Of a stretch of 41,940 nucleotides of DNA, positions 1 to 6,452 are shown piece by piece. The position numbers and the translations under genes are program-made. The notes under the pieces were generated by a model that saw only the letters and a program-made list of their open reading frames with translations, did no database searches and was not told the DNA's origin. Position 1 is the first letter of the stretch. Every line of letters starts with the position of its first letter. The stretch is from an uncultured Lachnospiraceae bacterium (GTDB taxonomy: Bacteria > Bacillota > Clostridia > Lachnospirales > Lachnospiraceae), in assembly GCA_934292725.1 (NCBI GenBank), contig CAKQXY010000033.1, forward strand, positions 1-41,940, in the 5' to 3' direction.

Positions 1-123
1 CCAATCGTACCAATTTTTATTATGATTTTTTTGGTCGGTCTGTTGCAGATTGTACTTTCCTGCGTTTTAAGCAGTAACCTGAAAAAGGAAACGCTGGTTG
101 AAAGAATAAGGTATCAGGGATAG
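1..123 (+). CDS. C-terminal end of an FtsX-type ABC transporter permease (partial)
   Basis: The first 40 codons form an open frame ending at TAG 121-123. They encode a hydrophobic membrane segment (about PIVPIFIMIFLVGLLQIVLS) followed by a basic tail ending in the residues KKETLVERIRYQG. This tail is typical of the last membrane helix and cytoplasmic end of FtsX-family permeases from peptide or antibiotic-resistance ABC exporters of Firmicutes. The rest of the gene lies left of the window. A palindromic repeat copy starts one base after the stop codon. Assignment to the FtsX family is by recognition of the tail only, so the substrate cannot be stated. Confidence 0.6.
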   Translation, partial: PIVPIFIMIFLVGLLQIVLSCVLSSNLKKETLVERIRYQG

Positions 124-124
124 C

Positions 125-169
125 ACCAGCGGGACAGGTAAAATGGCTTTTTTATTGTCCCCACTGGCT
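125..169 (+). repeat. Palindromic repeat copy 1 (GGGACAGG family)
   Basis: This 45-bp imperfect palindrome begins ACCAGCGGGACAGG and ends GTCCCCACTGGCT, with the loop region ATGGCT. It starts one base after the TAG of the ABC permease fragment. It is one of eleven related copies in the window. The arms pair over most of their length, so it could form a hairpin in RNA or single-stranded DNA. Confidence 0.85.
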
Positions 170-294
170 CTCCTAATTTAACTTTACGATCCGTCTACTG
201 TAATCGAAGTGGATTGTTTTCGCTGAATCTGTTTGGATAAAGTCTATACGGAGAATAGCATGCAAATGAATAAAGAAATAAATTAAATTTATGG

Positions 295-334
295 CAGGGG
301 ACTTTGTGAGTGCAGAGTTCCCTGTTTTCTTTTT
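295..334 (+). terminator. Rho-independent terminator upstream of the deformylase
   Basis: A 12-bp stem (CAGGGGACTTTG at 295-306 with CAGAGTTCCCTG at 313-324, two G-T pairs) closes a six-base loop and is followed by TTTTCTTTTT. The only gene-like sequence just before it is an 8-codon reading frame (ATG at 260, TAA at 281) with a GGAG at 250-253. The terminator may therefore belong to a gene that has been lost from this spot. The rest of 170-290 shows nothing else I can support. Confidence 0.75.
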
Positions 335-342
335 GTCGTGTA

Positions 343-371
343 TTGAAAAGCATAGATTCTGATGGTACAAT
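343..371 (+). promoter_or_regulatory. Promoter of the peptide deformylase gene
   Basis: TTGAAA (343-348), a 17-bp spacer and TACAAT (366-371) form a good sigma-A promoter. It lies between the terminator at 295-334 and the ribosome binding site GGAAGGAG at 383-390. The deformylase module therefore has its own promoter. Confidence 0.65.
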
Positions 372-399
372 AAGTAAAAATTGGAAGGAGAGACACACT

Positions 400-810
400 A
401 TGGTAAAGCCAATTATGAAAGATATATTTTTCCTCGGACAAAAATCAGAGGAAGCGACAAGGACTGACTTGCAGGTAGGAAAAGATCTGGAAGATACACT
501 TGAGGCAAATCGCGAGGGCTGTGTAGGCATGGCAGCGAATATGATTGGTGTCAGAAAGAGAGTGATCATTGTCAACATGGGTTTGGCGGATCTTGTCATG
601 TTCAATCCAGTTTTGTTAAAGGCAGATACGCCGTATGAGGCAGAGGAAGGATGTTTGTCACTTGTAGGTGTGAGAAAAACAATGAGATATCAGAATATTG
701 AGGTTGAGTATTTTGATAAAAACTGGAATAAGAAGAGAATAAAGCTTAGTGGCTGGTATGCGCAGATATGTCAGCATGAGCTGGATCATTTGGAAGGAAT
801 TATTATTTGA
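400..810 (+). CDS. def: Peptide deformylase (short form)
   Basis: This 136-residue protein matches peptide deformylase, the metal enzyme that removes the formyl group from the N-terminus of new proteins. The three signature motifs are present: GCVGMAAN (residues 40-47), EEGCLS (82-87, metal ligand Cys85) and QHELDH (125-130, ligands His126 and His130, catalytic Glu127). In motif 1 the usual Gln is Asn47. The ATG at 400 is chosen over upstream in-frame codons because GGAAGGAG lies nine bases before it. At 136 residues it is shorter than housekeeping enzymes of 150-180 residues and ends almost directly after motif 3. It stands alone in its module, with no fmt partner, so it is probably an accessory copy that could provide a second or inhibitor-tolerant deformylase. 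The TGA stop abuts repeat copy 2 and may belong to its left end. Confidence 0.88.
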   Translation: MVKPIMKDIFFLGQKSEEATRTDLQVGKDLEDTLEANREGCVGMAANMIGVRKRVIIVNMGLADLVMFNPVLLKADTPYEAEEGCLSLVGVRKTMRYQNIEVEYFDKNWNKKRIKLSGWYAQICQHELDHLEGIII

Positions 811-855
811 ACAAGCGGGACAGTAAAAAAGCCATTTTACCTGTCCCTATTGGCT
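811..855 (+). repeat. Palindromic repeat copy 2 (inverted core)
   Basis: This copy begins ACAAGCGGGACAG directly after the TGA of the deformylase and ends CCTGTCCCTATTGGCT. Compared with copy 1 the outer flanks keep their orientation, but the core reads TAAAAAAGCCATTTTA, the reverse complement of the usual TAAAATGGCTTTTTTA. Confidence 0.88.
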
Positions 856-886
856 CATAAATGATAGATGGGGAGCGGTGTGACGT

Positions 887-1780
887 ATGAGAGAAGTATG
901 GGATGTATACACAAAAGATAGAAGACGGACTGGGAAAACTTGCCTTCGAGGAGAACAGGGAACCCTGGAGGAAGATGAATTTCACATGTGGGTCATGGTC
1001 TGGATTAAGAATGCCAGGACTGGAAAATACTTGGTATCGCAGCGTTCGGCTGACAAAGACACGGATCCTTTAAAATGGGAAACTGTGGCAGGACATGCGA
1101 TATCCGGTGACACAAGTTTAGATGCTGCACTTAGAGAAGTTTATGAAGAAGTAGGCATTTCCTTAAAAGCGCAGGATGCCTGTATATTAGCTACGAAAGT
1201 TGCGACTGCTTATGATGGTAAGCGTCATAATTGGATAAGAGATTCCTTTTACTTTGAAACAATGGAAGAACCAGATTTAATAAGAGCAACAACCAAAGAA
1301 GTTGTACAGACAAAGTGGCTTACTATTGATGAGATTAAGGAAATGTATGATAAAGGCGATTGTTGCCTAAATATGGGAGATTTGTTTGGATTTGAAGCAA
1401 ATCCTATACCTGCTGATAGATATCGGAGTATTATTGGTCAGGTTGTAAAAGGAAAAATTGACCGCCCTATGGGTAGTTTCCATCCACGCCATAAGGATTT
1501 GCATTATCCGGTCAATTATGGGTATGTTTCCGGATTATTAGGAGGAGATGGGGCTGAACAGGACATTTATCTTTTGGGGGTAAAATCTGCTGAACAGGAA
1601 TTTACGGGTAAAGTTATTGCTGTTTATCATCGATACGATGATAATGAAACAAAATGGATTGTAGTTCCATGTGATGATGAAGGCATAGTTCTTGAAGATG
1701 TAGAGATTCCTACGGATAATGAAATTTATGCGCAGATTGCATTTCAGGAGCAGTTCTTCAGTGGAGTTTTGGTAAAATGA
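887..1780 (+). CDS. NUDIX hydrolase fused to an inorganic-pyrophosphatase-like domain
   Basis: The protein has 297 residues in two domains. Residues about 1-180 are a NUDIX hydrolase of the isopentenyl-diphosphate-isomerase-like (Idi/YfcD) type. Its Nudix box runs from Gly69 to Ile91 and fits G-x5-E-x7-REVYEEVGI, except that the first Glu is Asp75. Residues about 183-297 resemble a short family I inorganic pyrophosphatase, with KDLHYPVNYGYV followed by DGAEQD. The usual DGDxxD metal site has lost its middle Asp, so pyrophosphatase activity is uncertain. NUDIX enzymes cleave nucleoside diphosphates linked to another group, and a pyrophosphatase partner could remove released PPi; that link is inference. 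A GGGGAG ribosome binding site precedes ATG 887. The gene lies 31 bp after repeat copy 2 and 21 bp before a methyltransferase remnant. The true substrate is unknown. Confidence 0.8.
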   Translation: MREVWDVYTKDRRRTGKTCLRGEQGTLEEDEFHMWVMVWIKNARTGKYLVSQRSADKDTDPLKWETVAGHAISGDTSLDAALREVYEEVGISLKAQDACILATKVATAYDGKRHNWIRDSFYFETMEEPDLIRATTKEVVQTKWLTIDEIKEMYDKGDCCLNMGDLFGFEANPIPADRYRSIIGQVVKGKIDRPMGSFHPRHKDLHYPVNYGYVSGLLGGDGAEQDIYLLGVKSAEQEFTGKVIAVYHRYDDNETKWIVVPCDDEGIVLEDVEIPTDNEIYAQIAFQEQFFSGVLVK

Positions 1781-1801
1781 AGAGAAAAAGGATAGAGAAA
1801 G

Positions 1802-2083
1802 ATGCATGATATTACAGATCTTCCCGCATGGGAGAGACTATTTAAGAAAATTGTATGGAAGCAACTTGGAGACATGGAAGGAAAGAAGATTCTTGATTTT
1901 GGTAGTGGAGAAGGGATTACGGCGAATCATTTCGCTGAAAAAAATGATGTTAATGCTTTGTCTGCATTTAAGAATGAGACTTTTGACATGATTATTTGTT
2001 ACAATGTGCTGGAATATATTGATGATAAAGCGGCTGTGGTAAAAGCTTTAGCAAGAGTTTTGAAGAACCATGTGGACAGGTAA
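1802..2083 (+). pseudogene. SAM-dependent methyltransferase remnant
   Basis: The 93-residue frame begins like a class I methyltransferase. The SAM-binding motif I (KILDFGSGEGITANHF, residues 28-43) is followed closely by the later strand FDMIICYNVLEYIDDKAAVVKALARVLK. The usual stretch of about 25 residues between these motifs, which carries the acidic ribose-binding residue, is missing. The frame then stops within repeat copy 3, where the family would continue with PGG and a substrate-binding half. I infer a pseudogene formed by an internal deletion plus truncation at the repeat. No C-terminal half is visible beyond the repeat. It follows the NUDIX gene by 21 bp, so it was probably co-transcribed. 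Confidence 0.75.
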
Positions 2084-2110
2084 AATGGCTTTTTACCTGT
2101 CCACATGGCT
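2067..2110 (+). repeat. Palindromic repeat copy 3 (perfect stem)
   Basis: The arms CCATGTGGACAGGTAAAA and TTTTACCTGTCCACATGG are perfectly complementary over 18 bp around a short TGGCT loop. It lies inside the 3' end of the methyltransferase frame and supplies its last residues (HVDR) and the stop TAA. Compensating changes (GTGGAC with GTCCAC in place of GGGAC with GTCCC) keep the pairing, which suggests that the hairpin itself is selected or copied. Confidence 0.9.
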
Positions 2111-2187
2111 TTGCGCTGAAGGAGATGTAGGGAGATTGTATAATGGGCATCAAATCGGAATTGATAGGAGAAAACTAATGAAATATA

Positions 2188-2709
2188 TTGATTATTTCAA
2201 GCTCGCCAAGAAAAAAAGGAAATTCGCAAATCTTATGTGAGCAGTTCAAAAAAGGTGCAGAAGCAAAAGGACATCAGGTGAAAATCGTACGTATCATGGA
2301 GCAGAATATAGGCTTTTGCAGAGCTTGTGACGGCTGTATGAGAAATGGTGGTACCTGTGTATTAAAAGATGACATGGCTGAGATACTTAAAATGTTTAAG
2401 AAAGCAGATGTACTTGTACTGGCTACGCCGGTTTATTTTTATGGAATAAGTGCTCAGATGAAGACTTTTATTGACCGTACTTATCCTATATGGCAGCATC
2501 TTGGTAAAAAAGAGGTTTACTATATTATATCAGCTGATTTGGGTGAGGACATTATTGAAAGATCACTTGGTGATTTGAATGGTTTTGTAGAGCATCTGGA
2601 AGAGTACAAGATTGCAGGAAAGATATATGCAACAAACGTAATGGATGCTGGATTGGTCAAGAATCAAAGTATTTTTAAAGAGGCTTATGATATGGGATAT
2701 TCTATTTAA
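2188..2709 (+). CDS. Flavodoxin-family NAD(P)H-dependent FMN reductase, start region frameshifted
   Basis: The protein is an iron-sulfur-flavoprotein-like, NADPH-dependent FMN reductase of about 175 residues. It shows the flavin phosphate loop IISSSPRKKGNS at the N-terminus, FCRACDGCMRNG (three Cys) near residue 50, and TPVYFYGISAQMKTFIDR, the typical flavin-contact segment. The start is odd. A GGAG (2167-2170) is well placed for ATG 2178, but that frame reads MKYIDYF and stops after 20 codons. Removing one T at 2184 would give MKILIISSSP, the usual N-terminus. As it stands only TTG 2188 (given here) starts the long frame, and it lies 17 bases from the ribosome binding site. Either the gene is silenced by a one-base insertion or the sequence has an error. 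Its likely role is reduction of flavins, quinones or nitro compounds. Repeat copies flank it on both sides. Confidence 0.8.
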   Translation: MIISSSPRKKGNSQILCEQFKKGAEAKGHQVKIVRIMEQNIGFCRACDGCMRNGGTCVLKDDMAEILKMFKKADVLVLATPVYFYGISAQMKTFIDRTYPIWQHLGKKEVYYIISADLGEDIIERSLGDLNGFVEHLEEYKIAGKIYATNVMDAGLVKNQSIFKEAYDMGYSI

Positions 2710-2721
2710 TCTCTTGGGAGA

Positions 2722-2766
2722 ACCAGCAGGACAGTAAAAAAGCCATTTTACCTGTCCCAATTGGAT
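2722..2766 (+). repeat. Palindromic repeat copy 4 (inverted core)
   Basis: The copy begins ACCAGCAGGACAG 12 bases after the stop of the flavin reductase and ends CCTGTCCCAATTGGAT. The core is of the inverted type (AAAAAAGCCATTTTA), as in copies 2 and 7. Confidence 0.87.
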
Positions 2767-2851
2767 TCCTTTTAGTTTTGCTATGCAGACACTTTCACAC
2801 TGCTTTATCTGTGGGCACGTCCATGATGATTATAAGAAAGATAAAAAATAA

Positions 2852-2903
2852 GTTGGAAAATCCAACATTTGGTGTTGAATAATCATTCTTTGTGGAGTAT
2901 ACT
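2852..2903 (+). promoter_or_regulatory. Promoter and candidate operator of the XRE/ImmA-Fic operon
   Basis: TTGAAT (2875-2880), a 17-bp spacer and TATACT (2898-2903) form the promoter. Two overlapping inverted repeats sit at its -35 side: GTTGG-N5-CCAAC (2852-2866) and CAACA-N5-TGTTG (2863-2877). Their position suggests binding by the XRE protein encoded next, as in self-repressed toxin-antitoxin operons. The operator role is inference. Confidence 0.55.
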
Positions 2904-2942
2904 CTATATGAGCAGACATGTATGAGATAGGAGGAGAGAAAC

Positions 2943-3257
2943 ATGAAAGCATTATATGAAAGGATAAAAAAGGCAAGAACAGAGTTACATTTGTCACAGG
3001 ATTATGTAGCTAAATTTCTGGGAGTTAACAGAACTGCAGTTGTTGAAATAGAATCTGGGAAAAGAAAAGTATCAGCAGAAGAACTGGGAAAGTTTAGTGA
3101 ATTATTTCAAATTCCTGTGGATGAATTGTTGAACGGAAGATCGGCAGAAATGCCTGTGCAAATGTTTGCAAGAAGATTCGGTGCATTAGATGAAGCTGAT
3201 CAACAGGAAATTTTGAATTTGATTGAGTTCAAGAGAATGATGAAGGAGAGAGTGTAA
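2943..3257 (+). CDS. XRE-family HTH regulator, antitoxin-like partner of the ImmA/IrrE-Fic protein
   Basis: The protein has 104 residues. A Cro/CI-type helix-turn-helix fills residues 5-60 (IKKARTELHLSQDYVAKFLG, then NRTAVVEIESGKRKVS) and a short helical tail, rich in Glu, Arg and Met, follows. It starts at ATG 2943 behind GGAGGAG. The stop lies one base before the TTG start of the ImmA/IrrE-Fic gene, so the two are translated together. XRE proteins next to ImmA/IrrE (COG2856) peptidases are usually repressors that the peptidase cleaves or inactivates, as ImmR/ImmA in ICEBs1. I infer that this one represses its own operon through the inverted repeats at 2852-2877. Confidence 0.88.
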   Translation: MKALYERIKKARTELHLSQDYVAKFLGVNRTAVVEIESGKRKVSAEELGKFSELFQIPVDELLNGRSAEMPVQMFARRFGALDEADQQEILNLIEFKRMMKERV

Positions 3258-3258
3258 A

Positions 3259-4623
3259 TTGGCAGTTGATTTTGAAGCGTTAGCAAATAGCGGTATGTCT
3301 GCCGATCAATTAGCCAATATCTTTCTGCAAGAGTATTCAGCTGATAAAGAGGTAAGCTATCCAATCAATCCGTTCCAAATTTTGACGAATTTAGGAATCC
3401 CCTTTGTTTTGAGACCGTTTAAGAAGTATGAAGGAATTTATATTCCAGCGGCAGGAGAAGGAGATTTTCCTATAGTGGGCATAAATCTCAATAGACCAAT
3501 TACGAGACAGAGATATACGGCAGCGCATGAACTTTGTCACCATTTAAAGGATGTTCGAAGTGGGTTTATGTGTGCGATTAATGCTAAGTCGGAAATTGAA
3601 AAATATGCAGAAGCATTTGCCTCTGAATTATTGATGCCGACAGCAGAACTTAGAAAGCAAGTGCAAAAGTACGAGCAGAATGGTTGTATTGATTTGGATG
3701 GAGTCATTAAAGTTGCAGATTATTTTGGCGTTAGTTTTCAGTCATGTTTATTTAAGATTGCATATCGCCTTCATAAAATAAAGGGTGATACAGATCCGGA
3801 AACATTGCGAAAAATAGCAGGAAAGTATAAGCCTTCAATCAAACGCAAAGAATTGGGGATGTATGATACAATTTTGTATGAGCAGTTATTTGATGCAATC
3901 GGAGATAATTTTAAATTAAAACCGACAGAATATGCCTGCCAGAAATTTAAAACAGAATATGTATTCCATGATAGCCGTCTTGAAGGGGTAGACATTGAAC
4001 TAGAAACTGCTGCAGCAATAGTAACGGATTTAAGGCTTTATAAACAAGAAAGTGAGTATTGCAAAGAAGAGAACCAGAATATTATTGAGGTGGCGGGTCT
4101 GACTTTTGCATATGATTATGTGTTTAGAGAATCAGAAACAGCGCTCAGTATATACGATGCAAAGCATCTGAATGAAATGTTGTTTTGCACTGCTCCGTGT
4201 CCAGAATATGGAGGTCGATACAGAGAGTCAAATACATTAGTTCTGGGTGCGAAGTTTGAAACGGTTGATTATCAAAAAATTCCAGAAGAAATGTACTTTT
4301 TGGATAAGGATATTAAGAAATTAATGGATGAATGTGATGGATTATCGTTGAGTGAATACATTGAAAGGGTAATCCAGATTCATCATCGAATGACAGTGAT
4401 ACATGCTTTTCGAGACGGAAACGGCAGAACTACAAGAGCTTTTGCTAATATGATGTTGCTGAAAAGACATGTATCCCCGGTATTTTTTAAGAATCAGGAG
4501 AAAAATGAATATAAAGAAGCATTGAAGATTGCTGATACTACCGGTTCATATGAATTGTTGTATGAAAGATTTTTTAAGTCCATATTAAATTCATTTGCTG
4601 AGTTATCAGATTTTACAATGTAG
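3259..4623 (+). CDS. ImmA/IrrE metallopeptidase fused to a Fic domain (AMPylase-type)
   Basis: The 454-residue protein joins two effector domains. The N-terminal half (about 30-170) is an ImmA/IrrE zinc peptidase with HELCH (90-94) and a downstream acidic helix EKYAEAFASELLMP that supplies the third ligand. The C-terminal half (about 205-450) is a Fic domain with HAFRDGNGRTTR (382-393), close to the consensus HPFxxGNGRxxR but with Ala for Pro. A segment HDSRLEG (237-243) resembles the inhibitory helix motif (S/T)xxxE(G/N) of class II Fic proteins, so the AMPylase activity would be held in check by Glu242. The start is TTG 3259 with AAGGAGAG just before it; no ATG fits. It follows the XRE gene with a one-base gap. 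Fic domains transfer AMP to target proteins, and ImmA-type peptidases cut regulators. The combination suggests a stress- or phage-responsive toxin or regulatory system, but the function is inferred. Two terminators follow. Confidence 0.87.
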   Translation: MAVDFEALANSGMSADQLANIFLQEYSADKEVSYPINPFQILTNLGIPFVLRPFKKYEGIYIPAAGEGDFPIVGINLNRPITRQRYTAAHELCHHLKDVRSGFMCAINAKSEIEKYAEAFASELLMPTAELRKQVQKYEQNGCIDLDGVIKVADYFGVSFQSCLFKIAYRLHKIKGDTDPETLRKIAGKYKPSIKRKELGMYDTILYEQLFDAIGDNFKLKPTEYACQKFKTEYVFHDSRLEGVDIELETAAAIVTDLRLYKQESEYCKEENQNIIEVAGLTFAYDYVFRESETALSIYDAKHLNEMLFCTAPCPEYGGRYRESNTLVLGAKFETVDYQKIPEEMYFLDKDIKKLMDECDGLSLSEYIERVIQIHHRMTVIHAFRDGNGRTTRAFANMMLLKRHVSPVFFKNQEKNEYKEALKIADTTGSYELLYERFFKSILNSFAELSDFTM

Positions 4624-4633
4624 TATAAGGAAG

Positions 4634-4678
4634 AATACTTGTGTTTTATTGAGAGAAAAGAAACACAAGTATTTTTTT
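4634..4678 (+). terminator. Rho-independent terminator after the ImmA/IrrE-Fic gene
   Basis: AATACTTGTGTTT (4634-4646) and AAACACAAGTATT (4661-4673) form a perfect 13-bp stem, followed by a run of seven T. It starts 11 bases after the stop codon and closes the XRE/Fic operon. Confidence 0.9.
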
Positions 4679-4688
4679 GAATTATTTC

Positions 4689-4714
4689 AGAGCAGGTTAA
4701 AATCTGCTCTTTTT
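4689..4714 (+). terminator. Second tandem terminator
   Basis: AGAGCAG and CTGCTCT form a 7-bp stem around an 8-base loop, followed by TTTTCTTTT. It lies right behind the first terminator. Between here and the TetR gene at 4954 I see only repeat copy 5 and the operator at 4900-4931. Confidence 0.7.
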
Positions 4715-4802
4715 CTTTTGACTGTGACTTGAAAGGAAGACTGTTCATTCACGATTTATTGAAAGCAGATGGTATCATGCCGCTTGTGGAACAGAAAGTT
4801 GA

Positions 4803-4847
4803 ACCAGCGGGACATGTAAATGTTTTTTTTACCAGTCCCCATTGGCT
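4803..4847 (+). repeat. Palindromic repeat copy 5
   Basis: The copy begins ACCAGCGGGACATG and ends CCAGTCCCCATTGGCT, with a T-rich centre. It is the least paired copy in the core. It is also the only plus-strand island copy that is not near a stop codon: it lies 179 bases after the Fic gene, beyond the tandem terminators. Confidence 0.8.
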
Positions 4848-4899
4848 ACCTTTACTCATTTATAGTTCTCACTTATTTTTAGCAATGGTCTTCTCAAAA

Positions 4900-4931
4900 T
4901 CGGTCAATGGATTTAAAATATGCTTGACCGA
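4900..4931 (+). promoter_or_regulatory. Candidate TetR operator
   Basis: TCGGTCAA (4900-4907) and TTGACCGA (4924-4931) are perfect 8-bp inverted half sites 16 bases apart. They flank a TAAAAT (4914-4919) that could serve as a -10 element, about 22 bases before the TetR start codon. The placement suits self-repression of the TetR-ABC operon. No consensus -35 is clear. Confidence 0.5.
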
Positions 4932-4953
4932 AACGGTTTATGGAGGTGACACG

Positions 4954-5565
4954 ATGAATGAACGCTTTTATACCCTGCCGACAGAGAAGCAGCAAGCTAT
5001 CATCAATGCAGGTTACAGGGTATTTTCCCAAAATTCTTATAAAAACAGTCCTATGAGTGAGATTGCTGCCGAGGCGGGAATTAGCAAATCGCTGCTGTTC
5101 CATTATTTTCACAACAAGAAGGAATTGTACTTGTTCTTGTGGGACAAATGTGCCGAAACGACAATTGAATTTCTGACCAGATATGGATGCTATGGACAGA
5201 AGGAGCTGTTTGAGAGTATAGAACGAGGTATGCGGGCGAAACTGGAGATTATTCGCTTGTACCCAGATATGGGCAACTTTACAATTAAGGCATTTTATGA
5301 AAAGGATGCAGAAATCAGTGCAGCTATTCAGGAGAGCTATCACAGGTATTTCAATCTGAAAGCGGATAAGACACGCTTGAACCTCAATCCCTCTCAATTT
5401 ATACCCGGACTGGATATTCCTATGATGTATCGGGAGATGTATTGGGCTTCGGAGGGGTATCTTTGGGAAATGGTGCAACAAGGCAATGTGGATATAGAGA
5501 AAATGGAAAAGGATTTCACAAAACTGTTGGCCTTTTGGAAAAGCATTTATCTGCGTAAGGGGTGA
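4954..5565 (+). CDS. TetR/AcrR-family transcriptional regulator
   Basis: The protein has 203 residues. The N-terminal HTH (about 12-58) reads KQQAIINAGYRVFSQNSYKNSPMSEIAAEAGISKSLLFHYFHNKKELY, a textbook TetR DNA-binding domain. The C-terminal ligand domain has no recognisable signature. The frame is open further upstream, but ATG 4954 is preferred because GGAGG lies 7 bases before it. The stop lies five bases before the ATG of an ABC ATPase gene, and a GTG just upstream would overlap it. The regulator therefore probably controls its own operon through the inverted repeat at 4900-4931. The inducer is unknown; regulators in such operons often sense the toxic compound that the exporter removes. 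Confidence 0.9.
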   Translation: MNERFYTLPTEKQQAIINAGYRVFSQNSYKNSPMSEIAAEAGISKSLLFHYFHNKKELYLFLWDKCAETTIEFLTRYGCYGQKELFESIERGMRAKLEIIRLYPDMGNFTIKAFYEKDAEISAAIQESYHRYFNLKADKTRLNLNPSQFIPGLDIPMMYREMYWASEGYLWEMVQQGNVDIEKMEKDFTKLLAFWKSIYLRKG

Positions 5566-5570
5566 GAATC

Positions 5571-6452
5571 ATGGAAGCAATTAAAACGGAGAATTTAACC
5601 AAATATTACGGGAAATCAAGAGGTGTTTTGGAACTAAATCTATCTGTGAAGCAGGGCGAAGTGTTTGGATTTATCGGACCAAATGGTGCGGGAAAATCTA
5701 CTACCATTCGTACCCTGCTGGGACTGATATCTCCCACAAAAGGCAGTGCTCAGATTTTCGGTATGGATACTGTAAAGAATAAGGAAGCTGTTTTGCAGAA
5801 AGTGGGGTATCTTCCGTCAGAGGCGATTTTTTATTCCGGTATGAAGGTAAAGGACATCTTGAAATTGTCTGCCGACTTGCGCAAAAAGAATTGTGCAGCC
5901 GAAAGCAAATCTCTTTGTGATCGTTTGCAATTGGATAGAAATCGAAAGGTGGACGAGTTATCCTTTGGCAATCGAAAGAAAGTCGCTATCATCTGTGCTT
6001 TGCAGCATCGTCCGGAACTTTTGATTTTGGATGAACCAACCAGTGGTCTTGATCCGCTGATGCAGCGTGAATTTTTTGAAATCATCCGGGAGCGCAACAG
6101 GCAGGGAACAACCGTATTTCTTTCCAGTCATATTCTATCCGAAGTACAGCATAATTGTTCCCGTGCCGCCATTATTCGGGAAGGCAGAATAATCGCTTGC
6201 GACAGTGTGGATACTTTGGCCAAAACAAATGCCAAGCGAGTGTCCCTGCGGGGAAGTGTTGACATAACGGATCTGAACGGAATTCGGGATCAAGTTACGG
6301 TAGATGGAACCACCAGTTTCCTATTCGACGGCGATATAAACCAGTTGCTTAGGCAGCTTTCGGACGGAAACATCTTGGACATTCATATTTCAGAGCCAGA
6401 TTTGGAAGAAATTTTTCTGCATTATTATGAAAAGGGCGGTGATAGGGCATGA
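5571..6452 (+). CDS. ABC transporter ATP-binding protein (CcmA/bacitracin-exporter type)
   Basis: The protein has 293 residues and is a single nucleotide-binding domain with all motifs: Walker A GPNGAGKS (35-42), signature LSFGNRKK, Walker B LLILDEPTSGLDP and the switch His in FLSSHILSEV. The C-terminal 80 residues form the small extra domain common in CcmA-type drug and bacteriocin exporters. ATG 5571 is chosen because AAGGGG lies 8 bases before it; a GTG at 5562 would overlap the TetR stop. The stop overlaps the start of the permease gene (ATGA). It powers an ABC-2 exporter at the membrane; the substrate is unknown. Confidence 0.92.
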   Translation: MEAIKTENLTKYYGKSRGVLELNLSVKQGEVFGFIGPNGAGKSTTIRTLLGLISPTKGSAQIFGMDTVKNKEAVLQKVGYLPSEAIFYSGMKVKDILKLSADLRKKNCAAESKSLCDRLQLDRNRKVDELSFGNRKKVAIICALQHRPELLILDEPTSGLDPLMQREFFEIIRERNRQGTTVFLSSHILSEVQHNCSRAAIIREGRIIACDSVDTLAKTNAKRVSLRGSVDITDLNGIRDQVTVDGTTSFLFDGDINQLLRQLSDGNILDIHISEPDLEEIFLHYYEKGGDRA

